Positions 35,801 to 47,800 of a stretch of 64,000 nt of DNA are shown here, piece after piece. The position numbers and the translations under genes were made by a program. Within the stretch, counting starts at the first letter, position 1. Every line of letters starts with the position of its first letter. This DNA comes from Nezara viridula. Taxonomy: Eukaryota > Arthropoda > Insecta > Hemiptera > Pentatomidae. The notes under the pieces were generated by a model. The model was not told the origin of the DNA, did not search any database, and saw nothing but the letters and a program-made list of their open reading frames with translations. The stretch is taken from positions 42,655,728 through 42,719,727 of the forward strand of contig OV725083.1 of the NCBI GenBank assembly GCA_928085145.1, in the 5' to 3' direction.

Positions 35801-38800
35801 TATTCTATCAAGAAATCAAGCTAGGGTGGAGGAGGAGGTGTGGAATATATTATAAATGTTGGTTTCTTAATTTTTGACATTTACATTATTACATAGGACA
35901 TGCAATTTTATTATTGTGATATTCAGGAAGTTTTAGATAGTAAGGATATGTCCCTGAAACGTTTAACAGAAAAATAAATTGATTTAATAAGATGCTCTTT
36001 TTTACTAAGCCTTCAAATAAGAAAATTATACTTACAAAATAAAGAAATAAAAAAGATATGTTTAATTTCTTATTAGTATTAAGTAGGTGTAAAAATGTAG
36101 TATTATGTGTTTTATTAAGATTATTTATTGCCGATAAAAATTATCGGTGCTTGGGAATATACACACTCAATGATCAGGTCTAGAGAGCTCAAACAGAAAC
36201 AACCAGTGTCAAACTGTAACAAATGAATACATTTATTTTCATATGACTGCTGTTTTTTTTTTTTTTTTATTTGTTTTTTTTATGTTCTATGACAAATGTC
36301 ATGGCTAACAGGTGCTTCATTTTTTTTCTTTATGGGTTCAAATCTTATTTGTTCTAAGTTGAATTCATGATTGTTCGTAATAAGATTATATATAATTCTT
36401 TCCATTTTGTAGGACTAATTTATTTTTATTTATTTTATTTTATTAAGTGTTTCCCTACACGTCGCTTTATTTTTGAGATATTGGTTTAGACTTTACCTGA
36501 ATCATTGGCCCTCATGAATCGTATAATTTACATGACATCCAAAAAAAAAAAAAAAATATTTTATTTTAATTAAAGAAAAAATGAGGAAAACCGTTCAGAT
36601 TTTTTCTCTTGGAGGGGGATATACTTCTAAACAATAAAGGTTACATTCATATTTTGAGATTAACTTAAAATTCTAGGACTTAAAAGATAAATATTGTATT
36701 ATTGTTGTATATCTCTAAAAAAAAAAATTATAATGAGTAAATTGATCAATTGTTTATTATGTTTTAGAGCTATTATAATTTCTGGTGGACCTAACTCAGT
36801 TTATGCTGAAGATGCTCCTAGGTACGATTCCGATATATTCCGGATAGGAATTCCCGTACTAGGTAAACAAACTAGTGTTAATTATTAAATTGTTTTCATG
36901 GTTAAACAATTTCTATACTTCATTTGATATATAATTTCTTGCAGGCATTTGTTATGGTATGCAAATGATGAATAAAGAATTTGGTGGACAAGTAATAAGA
37001 AAAGATGTCCGTGAAGATGGCCAATTTGTAATAGATGTCGATCAAAAGTGTATTATATTTAAGTAAGTTTTTTTGGAAATTTATAATTTTTATTTATACA
37101 ACTTTTATTTTCCTCTTTTTAATTATTCAAGATGTGTGTTTAAATAATAACTTTTACAAGTGACAGTACTTACCAAACCATTTGTGGTCATGATGGTTGT
37201 TATACTGTCGTCCATTTTCCTTAACCTAATTCCTTCATGTATTGAAGTAACTTTTGGTTTATTCTATAAACTTAGTCCCTTTAAAATAATTTACATAGGA
37301 CGAAGTGTATTAAAATTAATCAAAAATAATAAGTCTTATGTTTGAATCTATAATTTCATCTAGGTTTTTATTGTTGATGTTATTTTTTTATAGTTTGCGC
37401 AGCAACTATGACAAGTATAAAATTTAAAAATTAATTATGTTTTTCTTTTTTTATGAAAAATTATGATAATTGGCTCATCTTACAATCACTTAAGCCTTTA
37501 AATTATCACTTAAGCTATAATTAATTAATTAAGGGGGAAAAGCCAGTCGGTTGAGCGTGATCTCAGCCAAATCACCTCCTTGCACAACCCGTTGACTAAG
37601 TAACAGTACTTTCCCAAAACATTACTTAACCCAAGACCTTTCATGGGCTGATTGGTACAGGTTTTCTATGAATAAACTTTTAATTATATTGATTGAATTA
37701 TACAATTATAATCTTGTTATGGTTATGGAACAAGAAAAAAAATTCTTTATTTATATCTATATGTGTCTTTTGCTGCTGATAGAAAAATTGAGATCTAGAT
37801 ATTAATTACTAAATACTAATTATAGCAAGTTCCTAAAAAAAGGAGTTAACGCAGGTTGTGTAATTTGCTAAAAGTACTTCGTTAATTGGGTGATTATTAG
37901 TTACTTATTTGCATTAGCAGTTGAAATCTGCAGGTGGGCAGAGAAGAAAAAGAAGCTGAAGAAAAAATTCAGAAAATTCTTATTGCATTCTATCGATTCT
38001 TGGGTCTTCACAAGAAAAAAGAAAATTTAGTAGCAAACTTTAGACAATTGAGATCTCATATTGTTGTTAAATAAGTTGAAGAGAATAAGAAAATAGAAGG
38101 ACTAAAGTACAAATTGCAATAGTTAATAAAACACCTCAATCTGGATTCTGCTAGGATCGCATTACCAGTAATCAACTCCATTGATGTAACCATACTCTTT
38201 GAATGGAAGAAGAGTTTTAGTGATATAAAATATGGAATTTAAGTTAGCGAGTCAATAAAGAAAGACTGAATAAAATGGGATAGTATGTTTACCAGAGTTA
38301 CAGAAAAGAGTTAAGGATTTAAACGAATTAAGAGCAAGGTTCAATATAGATAGAAAAAGGTTTTTGTGGTTTTTATACTACTAGAGCAGTTGAAGATAAT
38401 AACGCACTTATGCATGTATGATGTGCATTACATTTAACTTAAGTATCTATTAATAAAAAAATTAAGGTATTAATCAGCCAGTTTACCTCGTTCATCTAAG
38501 TCAGATGTTTCCAAACTTTTTGGCCCACCAATCATATTGAGATCTCAAATAATTTCCTCGGGCCACATTGAGACCTCCACCGAAGTCCTGCAGGTCTTGA
38601 CTAGCCATGAAAAAAAAATATCTTGGTTTATAAATGTCACTTCAGCTGTGAAATGAGCTTCCTAAGAGAAAAAAACCTATGCATTAAGTGTTGTAGTAAC
38701 CTCGCTTGTGTGTAATTTTGCTAAATTTTATAATTATAAACAGTTTTTCAAATTTTACAATCTCATCAAAGAAAATTTAAAAATGCAGGCCGGATTAAAG

Positions 38801-41800
38801 TAGTTTGGGTATGGCCCGCAGGCTGTAGTTTGAAGGCCTCTGATCTAAGTTCATATGACTGACATTCATGCAATGATTATTAAATTTTTAATTAATATAT
38901 TTAATTTGCTAACCAGTATAACATTTAGGAAATGTAAAATATGTATGATAAAGATTTATTCTATTTATTTATTGGTTTTTTATAATAAATTTTAGGGGCC
39001 TCGAGAAAAATCAACATGTTTTATTAACACATGGTGATTGTATAGAAAAGGTAGCCGAGTCTTTTAAAGCTGTAGCTCATTCTAACAATATCATCGCTGG
39101 AATAGCAAACGATAAGTTAAGACTTTATGGCCTTCAATTTCATCCAGAGGTTTGTTTTCTTTTTATAACTTTTTAAAAATAACTTATTAATTTATAAGTT
39201 TTTAATGTATCATGAGTTTATAAAAAAAAAAGAGTGTCATTTTACTGATGTTGCGAGTTGGTAATATTACAATACAATTTATTTTCATTATTTAGAATTA
39301 CCAATTCTCGTATCAAGAACACCGATCGTAGAAATCTTATTTCCAAAATTTTGTTATCATTATTGAGGTTAATGTACTTTTTTATTTAATAGATTTATGA
39401 TTTCTTTTTTTGTATATTATTTGAAACTTAAGACTTTAAATTAAAAAGTAAGAAGTATATTTATGGAAATTTTATAAATATTTATGAAAGATTAGAATTG
39501 TATTTAGCCTTTAGCCAATTATGCTCTTTAAAAACTACAATAGTATGAATTATATTAACTTGTTAACAAGAAATATCAACTATTTCTAGGTTGATCTAAC
39601 AGCAAACGGCAAAGCAATGCTTCATTCTTTTCTATTTGAGGTATCTGGGTGTACTCCTAACTTTACAATGAAGAGTAGAGAAGCTGAATGTATAAAGTAC
39701 ATTCAAGATGCAGTCGGTAAAAATAAAGTTCTTGTAAGTTTATTCCTATTTTTTGTTCTTAAATGATTTTTAGGTTTAAATCTTTTATTATACTTTTAAT
39801 CTTATCACAATTATGCATTTTGTTTAGCTACTAGTTAGTGGTGGGGTTGATTCTACGGTCTGTGCTGCTCTTCTTCATAAAGCTCTTCCGAGAGAACAAG
39901 TTATTGCAGTTCATATCGACAACGGTTTTATGAGAAAAGGTGAAAGTGTGAAGGTTGAACAATCTCTAAGAAAACTTGGCATTGACCTTAAAGGTAGATA
40001 GTTAATGACATTATTTGTCTTCTAATTATTATGTTATAATAGTGGCATGTATAATAGTATGGTGGTTGAATTTAGTGAATAATTGAAGATAAGTTGGTTG
40101 AAGGTTTCAGTGTGGGGCTATCACTCTCAAAGAGTTTCTGTGGTGTTTGCTCTTTAAAAAAAACCTTAATTAAATTAAACGAACCTAATATATTATTTTC
40201 TATTCTAATTAATATTAACAGATGTTGGCCACAACACTGGAGAATTATTGCATTACAAAAAACAAAACTAAAAATAATGCCATCAGCAATATATTATAAA
40301 ATTAATTCAGAGGATATTAACGCTATGGTTGATTAAAATTTTATATGATGGGTGTGAGATATTGCAAGTCTTTGACATATATAGAGTGTATAAAATTATT
40401 TGTGACTACACATTTAGTTGGTGACTCAAAAACAGTTATTAGAAATGGAGACGTTTTATGATACCTTCATTAGTTCTCAGACCTGTGATTAAATTTTATT
40501 CCATTCTCTGAAGAACTTTTGGAACAGTAAAAAGGCTTCTAGTCGATCATGTGACCAAAACTTTTATTTGTTTACATCATTTAAGCCTCTCTTACACAGC
40601 CAATAGTATTGTTACAATATATTCCTCAGGAGTCAGTATATTGATGGAATTTGATATTGACTTCTAATAATCACTGACATAGTTCGGAATCGAACCCACA
40701 ATATTCTGAACCATGTCCTCATGAGAGCCATACAGCATGCTAGCATGGTTGAAAGAGTGTATGACATATGATGAAGTTTCTGGAAAGATTTTAAACTAAA
40801 AGACTATCAAATCATTGCTATGCATTTTTAATTAGAAAGTTTTAGATTTTCTCTAGGAAAATGAAGATAACTTTTTTTACTGTATTAGTCACAAAATTAA
40901 CAAAAATTAAATTACTTCAAATCAAGAAAAAATTAATAATTTATAATTTTTTATTATTATTGTTAGAGAGTGGGGTAGCTCAGTGGTAGGATACTGAGCT
41001 TCCAATGCCAAAGGTCCCAGGTTCGAATTCCGGTTCATGGCAGAAAAATTATTTATTCTGTTTCATTGACTGTAGGGCAACCCTGGGTAGGTAGACCCTC
41101 CTGGGGCATATCTAGCCTCTATAAAATGGGTACCCTCAATTAAAATTATTAATTAAGGGAAAAAACCTGGCGGTTGAGTGTGATCTCGGTCAAATCACCT
41201 CCTTGCACAACCGTAAACCTAGAAACAGTGGTTTCCCCAAGTAGTATTGAACCCAAAGGCACTTCATGGGTTGTAGTGGTACAGGTTTTATTATTATTAT
41301 TATTATTATTATTATGGTGCTACAGTCCTGCAAAAATCTGGGCCTCCTCCACTACAGCCAACCAATCTCCATGGTCTTGTGCTACTTCCCTCCATCTTTG
41401 AACGCCCAGCCACCTCAGATCGTCCTCCACATCCTCCAGCCATCTGTTCTGAGGGCGCCCTCTATTTCTTTTACCATTCGGCTTCTCATGCAGCATCCTC
41501 TTTGGTATTATTTGGTCTGACATTCTTTCCACATGATCTAAACATCTGATTCTGGCTCTTTTCATCAATGCCACAATATCAGGTTCACCATGAGGTCCCT
41601 GCTGCTCCTCATCTTCTCCAAAGTTCATTCTCAAAGATTCCGTCACATATTCTTCTCAATACTTTTCTCTCCCAGGAGTTGAGCGTGCGTTCTGAGTTTT
41701 TGGTTAAGATCCAATTCTCACACCCATACATAACCACTGGCCTTACTATGGTTTTGTAGATGAGGAATTTGATTCTTTTAGAGAGTGAACTAAATTTCAA

Positions 41801-44800
41801 GTCTCTTTGCAGTGAGAAATAGCATCTATTTCATGTTTCTATCCTGGCCTTTATTTCACTCTCTATTTTATTATTGCTTGATACCAGGCTTCCAAGGTAC
41901 TTGAACTGGTCAACAGACCTAAAGTTGTGATCCCTTAAAGCTATTTTCGTACTCACTTCCTTTTCCATTTTTGAACTTTTTGTATACACCGTCTATTTCC
42001 ATTAACTATAATAAGGCCCAGTTTAGCCACTCCTCCTTCGAATTCTTGGAAAGTTTCTGATAGTGCTGCTTGGATTTTAGAGATAATGAGAGACTTACTA
42101 AAATGACGCTAATGAAGAGTACCTGTCTAGTGAAACTTGAAAATTCGCTGTCTGAAGAATTTGAGGTGGATAATTGATTGAGACATCTAGCTCTGGAAAT
42201 GGCTATTAGTTCTATTCGAACAAATCCAGGAGGAACAATCTACAATCGCCTGTCTCAACATCTGCATATGCCGATGATGTTGCCATTATCTCTTAAAATT
42301 TTTTATCTAAGTAAAATTATTGAACTTTTAAAAAAAATCCTCTGACAAAAGATTTATTTATAATATAAATTTTATATATATAAACCTACCAACCTAATCA
42401 TCCCTTTGATATTTTAGTCGTTAATGCATCTAAGCAGTTCATGCATGGCACAACAACCATCCCGGGCGATAGGAATGAACCAACATCCCGCTCTTCGGTA
42501 ACAAGAATGTTATGTATGACGGCTAGTCCTGAAGAAAAAAGGAAGATCATCGGTGATATCTTTGTTGAGGTATTTTTAATAGAAAATCTAAAACAAATTA
42601 AAAATAATTACAATTACAAGTATTTAGGAAGTCATCTTTATTTGTGATTTCCTCGTCTAACAAAAAATTATATCTATAGGTAGCAAATGAGGTTATAGCT
42701 GACCTCAAGTTAAGCGTCGATGAAGTCGTTTTAGCTCAAGGAACCCTCAGGCCTGATTTAATAGAATCGGCGTCGCAGTTGGCCAGCGGTAAGGCCCACG
42801 CGATTAAAACTCACCATAACGACTCACATCTCATCAGAAGCCTCAGAGAAATGGGGAAAGTAGTCGAACCTCTGAAAGACTTTCACAAAGATGAAGTAAG
42901 TTGTTATTGTTACTTCGAGTTACTCAAGTTAATTCAGATTTATTGTAGATGTCATCTTGTGTTACTCAGGTTCGACAACTAGGGCAAGATCTAGGACTTC
43001 CTAATGAAATAGTGATGAGGCATCCGTTCCCAGGGCCTGGTTTAGCGATAAGAGTTTTATGTGGAGATGAACCTTACCTCGAAAGAGATTTTTCAGAAAC
43101 TCAAGTTCTAGTTAAAATTATAGTTGAATATGATCAAATGTTGCAAAAGGTAAATATTTCATATATTTTTTAAAACTTACATAGCTTAATTAAGTGGAAA
43201 ATCATAGAGAGAGCATTATAGTTAAAGAGTGAATAGCTGTCACCTTATTTGAGTTATTGAGGGCATAATAATTACATATGTATAGTATGCATGCATTTTT
43301 AAAATGGAGGGGAGGGAAAAAAATAACAGTTAAGTCACTTTTTTTTTTCTTAATAGAGTTATTCTTAACTTAGCTTTGATATCAATTGAAATCGAGACCA
43401 AGAAGAGCTGGTTGAACTTCAATAGAAATAAACAATAAAAAATAAGACTTTTTTTTTTACAAACTCAGAGTAAAAATTAATTTGAATTTACTGAAAATTA
43501 CATGAAATCCAAGTAACGTTAGTAAGTGTTATGCCAGTAATGATTGGAATCAATGATACAATATTAATTAACTTTTTGAATAAAACCTAAGATTTTACAA
43601 CCCCATAAAAATATTGTTTAACCTAACTTCCACTCCATATGATCTTTGCCTTCTACATTCAGCAGCTATTATATTGTTAACAATTATTTGTATTGATTCT
43701 ATTATTAAATGGAATTCAATGAAATTGATATTAAGTAATTTCTATACTATTCTACACAATTCCTCCAAGTTTGGGCCAAATCGAACACGCAGTTTTTAAA
43801 CTATTGGCATGTCAAATAATATGTTTACTGACCCGAATGCGAAAGTATTTTTTTTTTTAGAGTAGTGGATATAATTTGATAAAATTGATACATGAATGAT
43901 TATTTGTTTACCAATCCCTAACTCCTCTCTAAATTTGAGCCAAATCGAACGTTCCTGTTTTATAGATATAGACATATCAAGGAAAACACGTTTGTGCATA
44001 TATATGAGGAATATCAACGAAAATACGTTTGCGCAATATATGAGGAACTAGTGGACATAATTCAATAAAACTGACCAATAATAATTTTTTATTAAGCTTT
44101 GAGGCAAATCAAATGAGCCGTTTCTGCAATATTGGCATATCTATGAACATGTGCGCAAGCGGAAGTCGTGGATGGAATTTGATAAAATTGATATGGGACC
44201 ATTTAGACACAATCTCTGAAAATTCCATTAAAATTGGATGAAAGGTAGTAGGTGATATGCCTGTCACATCAATTTGACTACAGACAGACAGACCGAACTG
44301 AATTTGATCCTTGATGTCTGAAACGTAAAATGCGAGTGGAAATTTTTGATTCTGAGCGGATAATTTTTTTAACCTCTCGGATGAATACAATGCTTCACTA
44401 CCTTCGGAAGTGAGGAAGCAATAAATAAATAAATCAGTAAACAATACCTAATCAATTTATATTTTTTCAACTGCTTAGAAAAATGCAGCTTTTCATTCTA
44501 ATTACATTTATATATCAATAACTCCATTTAATATATAGTGACATACCTGTTTTTTTTTTTTCCTTATCGTTCAAATCTTTTTATTTGGTTGGTTTTCATG
44601 AAGTTAAGACATAAAACCTGTTGGTTATCAACTCTGTTAATTATGTATGGTAAATGACCAGTTATGGACACCCTTAAGCCAATTTTGTTTTTGTTATCAA
44701 CACCTAACATGTTATCAATCCTTTTTTTGAATGATGTGATGATATATTTTTGTTGCTTCCAGTGTAAAGAATCATCTGTCCTTATCCAAAGACATAATGA

Positions 44801-47800
44801 TTTCTTTATATTTTTTTTAAGGTTAATTTTTTTTAAAAACATTTATTAGTTTAAGGTTATTCTGCTTGATGAGTTATGGACACCCCTTTACTTATCTTTA
44901 TATCTATTGAAAAACACAAAGTTTTATGAAAAAATTATGATACTACTTCCACTAAATATTTCACAAATACTTTTTATTTTGTTTGTCTAATTTTGTAAAC
45001 TTTTTTAAAACTGGGTTTGTCAAATAAACAAAATATAAATAAATAATAATACGCTTTATTTACTTAATGATCTAAAGCTAATAAAATTACACTTTCTTTT
45101 AGGAAAATTTTTAGATGTTATACAGTTTTTAACTAGCTGCTTTATAGTACGTTCAATCTTTCTCTCCTCTTTTTTTTTAATTCCTTCTTTTTTCCGTTCT
45201 CCTTGTTTGTCATAAAATGTTTGCCATCTAGCAGAGCCATATCTTTCTCGCCCATAAATGCACTAGATGCCGTTACACATTCAGAAGTGTGCTGTGAAAT
45301 TAGAGGATGTGTCTTGAGAAACTTGCGCTATCCTTCTACCGGTATATTATTTTTAAATTTGGTCACTTTATTTTTTTTGCGTCATTGTCTCTTTACTCAA
45401 CAGTAAATCAATCTTACTCCTAGGAAATCCTTTACTCGCACATTAAAGGATAATTTGTATAATCATATAATTTGAAGTAGGTGTCCTAATTAATTTTTTT
45501 TTTTTCAGTATATATGTACGAACTGCCTCACACATTATTTATATTTTTCATTGACAGAACACTTTAAATCTTCATCCTTCAAATTGTTATCTGCCAAAGG
45601 ATTGAGGCAGGTCTTGGTCATTCTCTCGAATTTTATTGGTTAAAACTGTAGTGACACTAGATTTTTTGAATAACTTCCACATTCAAAATTATTATAATAA
45701 TAAATTTCATTTAGTTATTATTCAAAAAACAATTTTTTTACACTTGAAAAATCACAATCCATCTTCCTTGTACCTGCCCTTACCCCTGGTTTTCCAGTTC
45801 TAAGTGAAACTCCTAGCTGAACACACCTGTAAGTCTCTAATTTTATTCTTCCATTTTATTTAATTTGTGGTTTTATTTTTTTTTTTCTCTCCACATTTCT
45901 TTATGTCTATTATTTCATATTATATCCTTTTTCTTTCAATCTCTCCTGTAGATCTGTAGAAGTATATTCACATTTGCATTTATTATATATTACACTACAA
46001 CAATTGTTAGCACCTATTTACTTCAGTTTAGGATCTTGTTACTTAGCTTACTCTGTTCATATTTTAATGTATTTACTGTTTATAATTTCAATAAGCTTAT
46101 TCACATTGTTTATAAATTGTGTCTAAATATTATGTAACTGCCACAATTCTCTATCTTTTTGTATCTTGTCCATTTTAGCCCTGAAGAAGACCTACAAAGT
46201 CAGGTCGAAATGTCGGCTTTTAATAAAATAGTTTTACCACTATTAAGCCTATATATGACCGCCACCCCGTACCATCTCCTTCCTTTATAATGCAACGGTC
46301 AACTATTAAATATTCAATAATCTTCAAAAATATAACGAAATCACTAATTGTTTGCACTAATATGAATGTATTATTACCTTTACATTATGTTATTTCATTG
46401 ATATTACTGATAAACAAACTGACAGTAAGTCAGTAATTAAATGTTTTACTTATTAAGTTTAAAATTTAATTTATTTTCAATGTTTTCTTAGTAGGAATTT
46501 ATTGATTCATTGATGACTAGATAAATTATCAGCTATTTTGATTCATTCAGTTTTAAATCTAACTTTATTTAGTTTTGTTTTAGAATCATGCACTATTGAA
46601 TAGAGTAGAAAATGCAACTAGTGAAGAAGAAAGAGTTCAGCTGAGAAAAGTTTCTAGCAAACAGCATTTGGCAGCAACAGTCCTACCTATAAGAAGTGTG
46701 GGAGTGCAGGTAAGATTTATATTTTCGAGGGAACCGATGAATAATTGTATAGTAGAAATATTTTTCTAATTTTGGTTTATTATTTTCAATAAAAATTTTA
46801 CAAATTTTCCTAAAAATCGAAAACAAAAAAAATTTGTTGAAATTGGACAATTTGGAGCCAAGATATGGTGTCTAAATATTTTTTATATGTTCTGTTGCAA
46901 AGTTTATATCCTTCGTTTTGGTTTTTGATTTTTGAAAGTTTTACAGAAGCAATGATATTTTTTTTTAGCTAATTACTGATGAAAAAACAATATTTAGGCC
47001 AATAATAGGAATCACCTTTTATTTATTTTTCTTTATGTTACCAGGAAGGTAATGTTACTTTAGTTGTATAATTGCTTGGAAACAATGAACCACTGTGTAA
47101 TAATTTCCTGCATTTTTTTTATTATATCTGTATCTTGGAACAAAAAAAAACTGTTCAATGGAATGTTCAAAACTTTAAAATTGAAGTGAACTGCATGAAA
47201 AACATCAGGGTAGAATGTACATTAATTGTTAGCTGTTATGACTAAACAATAAAATGAATTTATTTTTCTCCTTCCTTTTAACATTTAATTAATTTAGTAT
47301 TTAAAAAATAAATAAATTTCAGTCATAACATTATTGGTTCATTGAAATAGGATCAACCTTCCTCGGGTTTAACGACTCGATATTCCATTGAATTCAAATT
47401 CAAAGCAGCTGTTTAAGAAATCAATATTGAGGTTGCGATTTATGATATATAGCCTTTGTCCTTGTTATTTATTCATCAGCTCAATGATTTATTATTACTG
47501 TACACTACCAAACGGTTGTTTATTGAATCTTATATTTTATTAAACTTATTTACTTGAAACGTTTCAAAACTTTTTGAGACATTAAGGATGTGGATATATA
47601 CAAAGAAAACAGGCTAAAAAAGAATTTTGATTCCTCCTGATAATGGTTTATTTAGTCAGTTTGAAATGACTTTTAAAGAAAGTATTAGTTATCTTCTTAT
47701 TTTTCTTTTTTTATTAGGAAGCTTACGTTTATAATTTTTTCATATTTTAGGCAATAAAACTTCCAATTTTCTTCATATTTTTTTATTTATGCTTGTTGTC

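Noticed and set aside
40966..41043. Possible functional tRNA gene
   Set aside because: A and B boxes are present but the acceptor strands do not pair, the anticodon stem fails and the T stem has a mismatch; it is the head of a SINE.
41320..41800. Minus-strand frames as a host gene
   Set aside because: Recognisable LINE ORF2 C-terminus with stops and frameshifts, next to an inverted RT fragment.
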